Below, in pieces: positions 16,805 to 24,430 of a stretch of 55,931 nucleotides of DNA (positions are counted from its first letter, which is position 1; every line of letters begins with the position of its first letter). The notes below the pieces were generated by a model that was not told the origin of the DNA, ran no database searches, and worked only from the letters and a program-made list of their open reading frames with translations. The stretch lies in assembly GCF_018598175.1 (NCBI RefSeq), contig NZ_JAHESE010000039.1, forward strand, positions 1 to 55,931, in the 5' to 3' direction. The DNA comes from Dawidia cretensis (GTDB taxonomy: Bacteria > Bacteroidota > Bacteroidia > Cytophagales > Cyclobacteriaceae). The position numbers and the translations under genes are program-made.

Positions 16805-17177
16805 CCGGAGTTCCCTCGTTTAGTGCAATCTTAGATCGAAGCAGGTCCATTCCCCGCTCGACATTTAGTGCACATTGAACTCCCTTTAGGGGTAATCCCA
16901 ATTCGATAAGTGTGATCGCGACTGCGGGCTGCATGCCGACCACCACCGTCGCTGCGTCCATGATTTTGGACATCGAGGCGATGTTGCCGATGATGCGCCC
17001 CATAAATGAGTCGATTATAGATACGGCGGAGATGTCTATCAACACACCCATCGCGCCGGTCTTGCTTACCATCTGAACGAGGTCGGCTTCCAGGTTTTCT
17101 GCCAGGCGGTCATACAGGTCCACCTGGATAGTAACCAACAGAAACGGGCCCATCCGTAGTATCGGTATCTTCTCCAT
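16782..17177 (-). CDS. rsbS: RsbS-like STAS scaffold protein of the stressosome
   Basis: A 131-residue single STAS domain. It aligns by eye with B. subtilis RsbS throughout: the MEKIPILRMGPFLLVTIQVDL start, GVLIDISAVSIIDSFMGRII, and GMQPAVAITLIELGLPL. Ser57 in IIDSF corresponds to RsbS Ser59, the site RsbT phosphorylates. The protein forms the core of the 1.8-MDa stressosome with RsbR. The C-terminus has a short acidic tail (NEGTPDDYSDTE). It is 6 bases downstream of rsbR and overlaps rsbT. Confidence 0.92.
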   Translation of the reverse strand: MEKIPILRMGPFLLVTIQVDLYDRLAENLEADLVQMVSKTGAMGVLIDISAVSIIDSFMGRIIGNIASMSKIMDAATVVVGMQPAVAITLIELGLPLKGVQCALNVERGMDLLRSKIALNEGTPDDYSDTE

Positions 17178-17183
17178 ACTATC

Positions 17184-18050
17184 TTATGCGTTCTCTTTTT
17201 CGAATCTGCGTTTTTTCACAACTTCCAGCTGAAGCATGTTGAAGGCTGTGCGCAACGCGCTGGCCAGGCTGGCTTTGGTGATGATTTGGGAGAGGTCGAT
17301 GCCCAGGTGGACAACGGTTTGTGCAATCTCGGGACGGATGCCGCTGATGATACACTCAGCGCCCATAAGGCGGGTGGCGCTCACCGTTTTGATCAAGTGT
17401 TGCGCTACCAGCGAGTCGACCGCCGGCACGCCGGAGATGTCGAGGATGGCGATACTGCTGCCGCTTTCAACAATCTCCTGCAGCAAGTTTTCCATTACGA
17501 CCTGGGTGCGTGAGCTGTCGAGGGTGCCGATGATGGGCAGGGCGAGGACGCCGTCCCACACGCGGATGACGGGTGTCGAGATTTCTGTGATTTCATCAGT
17601 CTGGCGAAGGATTACTTCTTCACGGCCTTTGATAAAGGTTTCAAAGGTGACGATGCCAAAATTATCGATCAGCTTGCCGATCCGGATGGTTTGCGTAAGC
17701 ACCGTCGCGGGATCTTTTATTTCTTGTTGCAGGGTATCAATCAGGGCGTCTTTGAGGCTGAATACATAGGTGCCGGTTTCGCGGGGCGAAAATCCTTGCT
17801 TGGCACGTGATGCGGAAATGCCGGCCAGGATGTCCAGTACGGTGTCGAAATGTGACGACTGCGCGTCGCTCAGGTTTTCATCGGAGAGGTTGGCCAGCAA
17901 CGCATCCAGCAGCTCTTCGGACTGTACGCGCAGATCATCGTTGCTCATGAGATCTTCGCGCAGGCCTTCTTCGGCTAGCTGGTTTTGCATCCACAGTTCT
18001 AAAATTGCCGTCTTTTTCTTCTGGAGAACTTTAATAGATTCGTTTTTCAT
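17184..18050 (-). CDS. rsbR: RsbR-like stressosome sensor/co-antagonist
   Basis: A 288-residue protein with a helical N-terminal sensory domain (about 1-155, RsbR_N/RsbRD-like, no obvious haem ligand or PAS pattern) and a C-terminal STAS domain (about 160-278). The STAS is very close to Bacillus RsbRA, with LDISGVPAVDSLVAQHLI and GIRPEIAQTVVHLGIDLSQIITK. Ser213 takes the place of RsbRA Thr171 and Thr245 that of Thr205, the two RsbT phosphorylation sites. It is the first gene of the seven-gene cluster and is preceded by an unusual long inverted repeat at 18138-18191. The signal it senses is unknown. Confidence 0.92.
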   Translation of the reverse strand: MKNESIKVLQKKKTAILELWMQNQLAEEGLREDLMSNDDLRVQSEELLDALLANLSDENLSDAQSSHFDTVLDILAGISASRAKQGFSPRETGTYVFSLKDALIDTLQQEIKDPATVLTQTIRIGKLIDNFGIVTFETFIKGREEVILRQTDEITEISTPVIRVWDGVLALPIIGTLDSSRTQVVMENLLQEIVESGSSIAILDISGVPAVDSLVAQHLIKTVSATRLMGAECIISGIRPEIAQTVVHLGIDLSQIITKASLASALRTAFNMLQLEVVKKRRFEKENA

Positions 18051-18137
18051 GAATGGTTATGGGAAGCGTGAAGCAGGCACGCATGCAATATCCCGACCAA
18101 ATTAAAATAACCGCTATATATGGCATTTTGACGTTTA

Positions 18138-18191
18138 TTGGGGAATTTCATGCACGTAGCCATCTGGTTATAAGTGCATTAAATTCCCCAA
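18138..18191. repeat. 18-bp inverted repeat upstream of rsbR
   Basis: Arms TTGGGGAATTTCATGCAC (18138-18155) and GTGCATTAAATTCCCCAA (18174-18191) are complementary at 17 of 18 positions, with an 18-base spacer. It lies between the DUF3347 stop (18207) and the rsbR start (18050). There is no T-run typical of an intrinsic terminator, so it may be a regulatory or RNA-structure element, or an imperfect terminator for the metal operon. Confidence 0.65.
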
Positions 18192-18206
18192 ATAGTGTAT
18201 TTGATG

Positions 18207-18818
18207 CTACAGGGTTTCGCGGACTTCCCCACAGGTTAACATTTTGTCGCCGAAGTAGGGATTGCGGATGGTTTTGCTGTCGCTGAGCCAGAAGGCGCCT
18301 TCATTGTTAAAGGCCATGGGACAAAATTCATAGTAGGCGGTTGTGCTGCCGAGGCCGTAGGCTTTGATGGCTTGATAGAGCGACTGGGTAAGGTTGCTGA
18401 AGGCCTTGCGCTGGTCGTCGAGGTTGGCGGGCGAGGTTTGCATGGCCTTAAGCGTTGTGCTAATGCCTTCCCGGTAGGTCATCCAATCGTGGTGGGCGGC
18501 ACCGTCGACCAAGGTCATGTCCACCGATTCCAGGGCCATTTGTACTCCCTGGGAAGCACTCTGTACACGTGCAGCGTCGGAGGCTACAAATGATTCTTTC
18601 AGCTGCAGGTATGCCGTAAAGACACCCGCGAGCTGTTGCTGAAACGCAGGGGCTACTGTGTATTGCGGTTTGCTGGCAGTAGCAGTGTCGACGGAAGTGG
18701 CGGCATGGTCTTGGTCTTCTGCGGGAGCCTCGGGTGTTTCCTTTTTCGAGGGGCTACACGCCATGACTGCGGCGAGCGTGGCGATGGCGAAGAGTCGGGA
18801 GATTGATGTTGTGTTCAT
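18207..18818 (-). CDS. DUF3347 lipoprotein
   Basis: A 203-residue lipoprotein. The start at 18818 gives a good signal peptide with lipobox Cys21 (AAVMAC); a longer frame to 18881 overlaps the adaptor gene. After an acidic low-complexity linker, residues about 60-200 match DUF3347 (AYLQLKESFVASDAARVQSA, YYEFCPMAFNNEGAFWLSD, IRNPYFGDKMLTCGEV). This domain is often fused to CusB-type adaptors. The CPMAF and LTCGEV segments carry Cys/Met that may bind copper. It is the last gene of the metal export operon. Confidence 0.85.
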   Translation of the reverse strand: MNTTSISRLFAIATLAAVMACSPSKKETPEAPAEDQDHAATSVDTATASKPQYTVAPAFQQQLAGVFTAYLQLKESFVASDAARVQSASQGVQMALESVDMTLVDGAAHHDWMTYREGISTTLKAMQTSPANLDDQRKAFSNLTQSLYQAIKAYGLGSTTAYYEFCPMAFNNEGAFWLSDSKTIRNPYFGDKMLTCGEVRETL

Positions 18819-18870
18819 AGTATTGGATTGCGTTATAAAGATAAAAGATTCAGACGGTTGTGTGTATTGT

Positions 18871-19971
18871 TTATAGTCCATGTTTCAATACGTGCTCGCT
18901 GTACAGCAAGTAGGCGCCGCGCGAGACCAGTGTATCACCCGGTTGCAGGCCGCCGGTGATCTCGACCCATGCGGCGTCTTCGCGGCCGATGGTGACCGGG
19001 CGGCGTTGATAGGTATGGGCGGTGGTGCGGATATATACCTGGGCCTGTTTGCCCTTGCGGATTACGGCATTTTGCGGAGCGGCCAGCACGCGGGTAGTGC
19101 CGGGTGCGAGGAACACCTGGACAGACTGTCCGGGACGCAGGGCATTGTCCGGGTTGGCCAGGCGCGCGCGTACGATTGTTACCTGACTGTTGGCGCGATA
19201 TTCGGGGCTGATGAATTCCACGACGGCGGTACGCGGTGCGGCGTCGTTGCCGACGGGAAGTACCTGCACGGTGTCGCCGGGGTGTACGGTGGTTGCCTCG
19301 CCGGTATAGAGCTCGGTTTCTACCCACAGCCTGGTCAGGTCTTCGATGCGGTATAATACGCTGCCCTCGGCTACTTCCTGGCCTTCGGTTACTTGCAGCG
19401 CAGTGATCAGGCCACTGATGGGCGCCTGGAATACGAGACGCTCGCGGGGGTTGCGGGTGGTGGCGAGGTGGTCAAGCTGGCGCGGTGTCAGACCGTATTG
19501 CAAGAGCTTTTGGGCGGCGGCGCGCGTAAACGTGGCGTATTGCGGGTGTTCTCTTCCCAGGGCTGCCTCTTGCTCGAGGGCCAGCAGGTACTCACGTTGC
19601 AACACGAGCAGCGGTTCGCTGTAGAGCTCGTACAACGGCTCGCCTGCGCGTACCGGGCGGCCAGTCTCTTGTATGTATAGTTTTTCGATACGGCCGCCGG
19701 CGCGGCTGCTGATGACGCGGGTGCGGGTCTCGTCGACTGTCAGGGTGCCGTTTACCACGGTGGCGCCGAGTGCGCGCAGGGTGATGGGCTGGACGGCGAG
19801 GTTGGCGAGCTGTTCCTGCGTGGCGGAGAGCATCAGATCGTGCTGCGTAGCGGGTTTTGCTGCTGCGACGGCGTGGTGATCGTGGCCGGCAGGGGTGCCC
19901 TCATTGTTGTCGGGCGTACAGGCCGGCAGCAGTAGGGCCAGCGGGAGAGAGATCAATTGTAGGAGACGCAT
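18871..19971 (-). CDS. RND efflux periplasmic adaptor (CusB-like), second copy
   Basis: A 366-residue membrane-fusion protein. The ATG at 19971 gives a lipoprotein signal with Cys18 (ALLLPAC); the longer frame uses GTG at 19998. Domains run in hairpin order: barrel-sandwich (RAGGRIEKLYIQETGRPVRAGEPLYELYS), alpha-hairpin (about 135-185), barrel-sandwich return (FQAPISGLITALQVTEGQEV), beta-barrel and membrane-proximal domain. It links the RND pump to the TolC channel and may pass metal to it. It is a paralogue of the adaptor just upstream and lacks that protein's Cys-rich N-terminal metal domain. It overlaps the end of DUF3347's long frame only. Confidence 0.9.
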   Translation of the reverse strand: MRLLQLISLPLALLLPACTPDNNEGTPAGHDHHAVAAAKPATQHDLMLSATQEQLANLAVQPITLRALGATVVNGTLTVDETRTRVISSRAGGRIEKLYIQETGRPVRAGEPLYELYSEPLLVLQREYLLALEQEAALGREHPQYATFTRAAAQKLLQYGLTPRQLDHLATTRNPRERLVFQAPISGLITALQVTEGQEVAEGSVLYRIEDLTRLWVETELYTGEATTVHPGDTVQVLPVGNDAAPRTAVVEFISPEYRANSQVTIVRARLANPDNALRPGQSVQVFLAPGTTRVLAAPQNAVIRKGKQAQVYIRTTAHTYQRRPVTIGREDAAWVEITGGLQPGDTLVSRGAYLLYSEHVLKHGL

Positions 19972-19975
19972 GGTA

Positions 19976-21208
19976 TCAGGGGTTAAGAAGGCCTTCACTG
20001 TCGACTAAGTATTGCGCCTGGGCGGCGATGGTTTCCGTGGAGGTGAGCCCTTTGCGGATGGCGATCCACTCGTGGTGCGCGATGCCGGTGGTGACTTTGC
20101 GGGCACGGAAGGTACCGTTGTCTTGTACGAAGACTATTTTGTCGAGGCCGAGGTCCACCACGGCTTGACGCGGCACCCACAGGGCTTCTACCGGGTGTGT
20201 GGTGAATGTAGCCTGTATAATTTGTCCCGGGCGCAAGCCTTTCGTATCGGGTGAATGTACCCGTACCGTTACGAAGGGTGCGCCGTCCCGGTAAACGGGT
20301 TCTATCACGGCTACCGTCCCGATTCGTTGTTGGCCCTCGACTATCAGCTGCACACTGTCCCCGGGCGCTATAGCGTTGGCAGACTCTGCCGGCAGGGTGA
20401 GCTCGATGCGCAGGGCATTTGCGCTGGCGATGCGGTAGAGCGCCTGACCGCGGGCGATGTAGTCACCTTCGCGCGGCAGCCTGGTTTGTGCCGGGGATGT
20501 GGCGGTGGTGGCGCCGGCGTTCATCGGGTCGCCGGTGCCGGCGACTATTGTTGCCGGTGTCTCTGATCCTGTCAGGATATATCCGTCGTAGGGGCTGTGC
20601 AGGGTAAAAGATTGGACGGGCTCGTTCCGGCGCAGGATGTTTTCGATTTGCTGCGTGGTAGCGCCGAGGAGCAGCAGCTTGCGTCGGGCTCCGGCCAGGA
20701 GGTCGCTGCCGGGGTCGTGTTGGACGAGGTATAGCAACTCGCGTTGGGCCGTCATCAGCTCGGGACTATATAGCTCGGCGATGGGCTGGCCTGCGCGGAC
20801 CGGTTGGCCACTGTATCGCAGGTATACTTTTTCGAGTCGTCCGCCGAGGCGGGCGGTGATGGTGCGCAGGGCGCGGGTGTCGTAGGCTACGGTTCCCGGC
20901 GCGGTATAGGTGAGGGGCATTGCTTTGAATATTCCCCTGACCGTGGACGTGGAGGCGAGTACGTGCTCGTTGGGGGCTTGCAATGTGCGGGCAAGCGCGG
21001 GTGTGATCTCGACGGCTTCGCCATCGCGCGCCTGGCGTACCAGGTCCATGCCACATACGGGACAGGTACCGGGTTGTTCGGACACCACCGTCGGGTGCAT
21101 GGGGCAGGTATAGAGGTCGTGGTGCGCGTGGTCGGCCGGGCGGCAGGCGGCAGCCAGGAGCAGTATGACGAGCGCCGGCAGTATATTATTGATCCAGTTC
21201 TTTTTCAT
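19976..21208 (-). CDS. cusB: RND efflux periplasmic adaptor with heavy-metal-binding domain (CusB-like)
   Basis: A 410-residue lipoprotein adaptor (Cys22, LLAAAC). Residues about 33-58 form the heavy-metal-binding YHS-like motif YTCPMHP...GTCPVCGMDLV, with Cys/Met ligands for Cu(I)/Ag(I). The membrane-fusion core follows: ARLGGRLEKVYLRYSGQPVRAGQPIAELYS, alpha-hairpin, then HSPYDGYILTG. An insertion rich in Gly/Ala/Thr near residues 222-245 interrupts the lipoyl return strand. It is the likely principal metal-delivering adaptor. It is followed by a second adaptor after 4 bases, and its start overlaps the TolC stop. Confidence 0.92.
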   Translation of the reverse strand: MKKNWINNILPALVILLLAAACRPADHAHHDLYTCPMHPTVVSEQPGTCPVCGMDLVRQARDGEAVEITPALARTLQAPNEHVLASTSTVRGIFKAMPLTYTAPGTVAYDTRALRTITARLGGRLEKVYLRYSGQPVRAGQPIAELYSPELMTAQRELLYLVQHDPGSDLLAGARRKLLLLGATTQQIENILRRNEPVQSFTLHSPYDGYILTGSETPATIVAGTGDPMNAGATTATSPAQTRLPREGDYIARGQALYRIASANALRIELTLPAESANAIAPGDSVQLIVEGQQRIGTVAVIEPVYRDGAPFVTVRVHSPDTKGLRPGQIIQATFTTHPVEALWVPRQAVVDLGLDKIVFVQDNGTFRARKVTTGIAHHEWIAIRKGLTSTETIAAQAQYLVDSEGLLNP

Positions 21209-22547
21209 AGCGTACGAGCAGGCTATAGTACTCAGCGGTCTTTTCGAGGTATTCCAGGCGGGCCATGTTCCAGGCCTCCCAACTGTCGACTACCATGGGC
21301 AGCTGTTCGAGGTTCTCTTCGTAGGCCAGCATGCGTGTGTCGTAGTTGTGACGCAGGGCGGGCAAGATCCTGGTGCGGTATCGCTCCCGTTGTTGTTGCA
21401 GGTTGGTGAGCCGTGCGCCCAGGCCGCCCAGCATGCCCCGAGCGTCGAGCAGTCGCGCTTCGCGCGAACGTTGCAGGGCTTGTATTTCGTATTGCATGCC
21501 ACGGGCTTCGGCGGTGTACATGCGTGACGACCATGGTGCAATAGGGATGGAGACCATGGCCATGGCGGTGAACTGTCGCGGCATGTCGCGCCCGAGTGGC
21601 TCCATGTGGTCGAAGCGTAACTTGAAATCTGGACGTGCCTGCAGCCGCTGGTAGCGCTGGTTGAGGCGAATGGCCTCGATGCTGCTGTTCAGTTGTCGCA
21701 GATCGTTGCGTTGTGCGCTCAGCACGGTTGTATCGGGTGTGCTGGCCGGCGTAAAGGCAATAGTCAGTGTCGTGTCGACTGCCAGCGGGGCGGTGGCGGG
21801 CAGGTTCATCAGCGCTTTGAGGCGATAACTTTTTTCGGCGATGTCGCCTTGTGTTGTGAGTAGCTGGTTCTGCACTTCCTGGTATTTGCTTTCAGCTTCG
21901 TAGATGGCGCCAAGGCTACCCTGGTTGTAGGGATAGCGTATGCGTGCCAGCTTGAGCAGCAATTTCAAGATTTGTTCATTCTCTTGTAATACGGCGATTT
22001 TCTTTTCGTCGACGATCCAGCTATAGTATAGCTCGCGCGCTTCGGCGCGTAGCGCGTTGAATTGGTTGGCGCGGCCATGCTGTTCGATCGTGGCGCGTGC
22101 GGCCAGGTAATCCTTCTTTGCGTTGAGCCGGGCGGTATTGGGAATGGTTTGCTCTACCGATATCATGATAGAACCTTTGTCGCGGTCGCCCATCATCTCG
22201 TCGACCTTTGTGCCGGGGTAGGGCGTCATGAACGTACCGACGCCGACCATCGGGGCCATCCACGCGGTGGCGCCTTCGCTGTAGGCTTGCATGGCCTGGG
22301 CGTTGTGGTCGTATTCCTGGAGCATGGGGTGACGGCTTACGTGTGAGAGCACGCTGTCGAGGGACATGACTTGTGCCTGGGCAGTTGTTATCAGTAATGC
22401 TGCGATGAGGCAGAGCACCAGACGAAATGCACGTCGGGAGTCTGAAGACTCCCATTGTGGCAGGCACAAGTCTCCGCCCCCGGGGCGGGGGCTAAGACTT
22501 GCGCCAGGGTTTACGTTAAAGCAGTTTTCCATATTTGCGGAGTTCAT
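21186..22547 (-). CDS. cusC: TolC family outer-membrane efflux protein (CusC-like), repeat-derived N-terminus
   Basis: A 453-residue outer-membrane channel with long alpha-helical repeats typical of TolC/CusC, e.g. LAARATIEQHGRANQFNALR and YEAESKYQEVQNQLL. The true start is unclear. ATGs at 22547 and 22532 lie inside the end of the upstream pump gene, and the next 30 or so codons are the translated repeat element B (PGASLSPRPGGGDLCLPQW). The hydrophobic signal core (VLCLIAALLITTAQA) comes only after the repeat. A TTG near 22469 inside the repeat is another possible start. With either start the gene would use element sequence as its leader. Confidence 0.85.
   Translation of the reverse strand: MNSANMENCFNVNPGASLSPRPGGGDLCLPQWESSDSRRAFRLVLCLIAALLITTAQAQVMSLDSVLSHVSRHPMLQEYDHNAQAMQAYSEGATAWMAPMVGVGTFMTPYPGTKVDEMMGDRDKGSIMISVEQTIPNTARLNAKKDYLAARATIEQHGRANQFNALRAEARELYYSWIVDEKKIAVLQENEQILKLLLKLARIRYPYNQGSLGAIYEAESKYQEVQNQLLTTQGDIAEKSYRLKALMNLPATAPLAVDTTLTIAFTPASTPDTTVLSAQRNDLRQLNSSIEAIRLNQRYQRLQARPDFKLRFDHMEPLGRDMPRQFTAMAMVSIPIAPWSSRMYTAEARGMQYEIQALQRSREARLLDARGMLGGLGARLTNLQQQRERYRTRILPALRHNYDTRMLAYEENLEQLPMVVDSWEAWNMARLEYLEKTAEYYSLLVRYEKELDQ
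22433..22509 (-). repeat. Two-hairpin dispersed element, copy B
   Basis: Hairpin 1 is GGGAGTC-tgaa-GACTCCC (22436-22453), a perfect 7-bp stem. Hairpin 2 is CAAGTC (22467-22472) ... GACTTG (22496-22501), enclosing a GCCCCC/GGGGGC inner stem. It ends about 7 bases before the stop codon of the RND pump C-terminal gene (22516) and runs into the TolC reading frame. It shares the CTAAGACTTGCGCCAG edge with copy C. Confidence 0.85.
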
Positions 22548-24426
22548 ATTCTTTGGTCATGAGGAAGATGAGCGGTGTTACCAGCAGGATGTGTGTGGAG
22601 GAGGTCAGTACGCCGCCGATCATGGGTAGTACGATGGGTTGCATGACGTCACTGCCGACGCCCGTGGCCCACAGTACGGGCACGAGGCCAAACAAGGCGA
22701 CGGATACTGTCATGAGCTTGGGGCGCAGTCGTTTGGCGGCTCCGGCGATGACGTATTCCTGGAGGTCCTGGCGTGTGATGTTTTCGCGGCTGTTGCCGCG
22801 GAGCGCGACCAGCTGGCGCATGGCATCGTTGAGGTATATGACCATGACGACGCCGGTCTCGACGGCAATGCCAAACAGCGCGATAAAGCCCACGGCCACG
22901 GCGACGGACAGGTTGGTGCCATAGAAGTATACCATGTATGCGCCGCCGATCAGCGCAAACGGTACGGTGACGAGGCTTAGGAATGCTTCGCGCAGCGAGC
23001 GGAAGGCCAGGTATAACGCGATGAAGATGATGAGCAGTACGATCGGGAGGATGAAGGTGAGGGTCTGGCGGCCGCGCAGGAGATGCTCGTACTGACCGCT
23101 CCACTCGAGGTGGTAGCCGGGGGGTAACAAGCCTGCTTGCCGGCTGAGGGTGGCCATGGCTTCTTCTACCGTGCTGCCCAGGTCGCGGTCGCGTACGTTG
23201 AAGAGTACAGCGCCGCGCAACATGGCATTCTCGGAGGTGATCATGGGCGGACCGTCTTCCAGGGCCAATGTTGCCACGGCGGACAGGGGTACCGTGCCTT
23301 GCGTGGGTGTTCGCAAGGGTATACGCCGGAGCTGGTCGAGGCTGTTGCGATAATCTTGCGCCAGGCGCACGCTGATGGTAAAGCGCTGCCGGCCTTCCAG
23401 GGTTTGGGCAATGGGCGTGCCACCGAGTACGTACTCGACCGTCATGTTAATGTCTTCTACGGTCAGTCCATAGCGGCCCAGGGCCTCGCGATCGGGCGTG
23501 ACGGTCAGGTAGCTGCCGCCGGTTACGGGGTCAACGTAGAGATCGTGGACACCAAGTATGGGACGCAGCGCCTGGCGCACGCGTTCGGATACTACCTGGA
23601 TGCTGTCGAGATGCTGGCCATATACTTTTACGCCTACGTCGGTGCGGATGCCGGTGGCCAGCATGTTGATGCGGTTGATGATGGGTTGTGTCCAGCCGTT
23701 CACCACGCCCGGGATCTGGAGCCTGGCGTCGAGCTCCTGGACGAGTGCTTGTTTCGTCATGCCGGGGCGCCATTCGGATTTAGGCTTTAGCAGGATGATG
23801 GTCTCGATCATGCTGAGGGGCGCGTTGTCCGTCGCGGTGTTGGCGCGGCCGGCTTTGCCGAGTACGTGGGCTACTTCGGGCACGGAGCGGATGATCTTGT
23901 CCTGTACTTGCAGAATGCGCTTAACCTCTTCGTTGGAGATGTCGGGTAGAGTGACGGGCATGAACAAGATGGACTGTTCGTCGAGGGGTGGCATGAACTC
24001 GTGGCCGAGGCTCATGAGCAGTGGTACCGAGATGACGAGCGCGGCGATGTTGACGGCCAATGTTGTTTTGCGCCAGCGCAGGCACACGCGGAGGATGGGC
24101 TCATAGAGACGCTCCAGCCAGCGGTTGACCGGGTTGGCATTTTCTTTTGGAAACCGGCCCTTCATAAAGAACGAGAGCAGTACGGGGGCAAGCGTGACAA
24201 CCAGGATGGCGTCGATTACCAGGATGAATGTTTTGGTAAATGCCAGTGGATGAAAAAGCTTGCCTTCCTGGCCGGTGAGCAAAAATACCGGCAGAAACGA
24301 GGCGATGATGATGATGGTAGAATAGAATACACCGCGGGATACTTGCCGTGATGCGCGCTCGATGATGGCCAGGCGCTCGCTTTCTTCCAGGGGTATATAG
24401 TTTCTTTTTTTGCGTGCGAAGAGCAT
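22516..24426 (-). CDS. cusA: CusA/CzcA heavy-metal RND pump, C-terminal part
   Basis: A 636-residue protein that starts within the cytoplasmic loop after transmembrane helix 4 of a CusA-type pump (LEESERLAIIERASRQVSRGVF, then GQEGKLFHPLAFTKTF). It contains TM5-12 and the second periplasmic porter loop, with PLDEQSILFMPVTLPDIS and NMLATGIRTDVGVKVYG around the metal-path methionines. Together with the adjacent 429-residue gene it makes a full-length pump of about 1065 residues. The reading frame differs from the first part, and 4 bases separate the two. It could be a real split gene or a frameshifted one. Confidence 0.9.
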   Translation of the reverse strand: MLFARKKRNYIPLEESERLAIIERASRQVSRGVFYSTIIIIASFLPVFLLTGQEGKLFHPLAFTKTFILVIDAILVVTLAPVLLSFFMKGRFPKENANPVNRWLERLYEPILRVCLRWRKTTLAVNIAALVISVPLLMSLGHEFMPPLDEQSILFMPVTLPDISNEEVKRILQVQDKIIRSVPEVAHVLGKAGRANTATDNAPLSMIETIILLKPKSEWRPGMTKQALVQELDARLQIPGVVNGWTQPIINRINMLATGIRTDVGVKVYGQHLDSIQVVSERVRQALRPILGVHDLYVDPVTGGSYLTVTPDREALGRYGLTVEDINMTVEYVLGGTPIAQTLEGRQRFTISVRLAQDYRNSLDQLRRIPLRTPTQGTVPLSAVATLALEDGPPMITSENAMLRGAVLFNVRDRDLGSTVEEAMATLSRQAGLLPPGYHLEWSGQYEHLLRGRQTLTFILPIVLLIIFIALYLAFRSLREAFLSLVTVPFALIGGAYMVYFYGTNLSVAVAVGFIALFGIAVETGVVMVIYLNDAMRQLVALRGNSRENITRQDLQEYVIAGAAKRLRPKLMTVSVALFGLVPVLWATGVGSDVMQPIVLPMIGGVLTSSTHILLVTPLIFLMTKEYELRKYGKLL

Positions 24427-24430
24427 GGTG

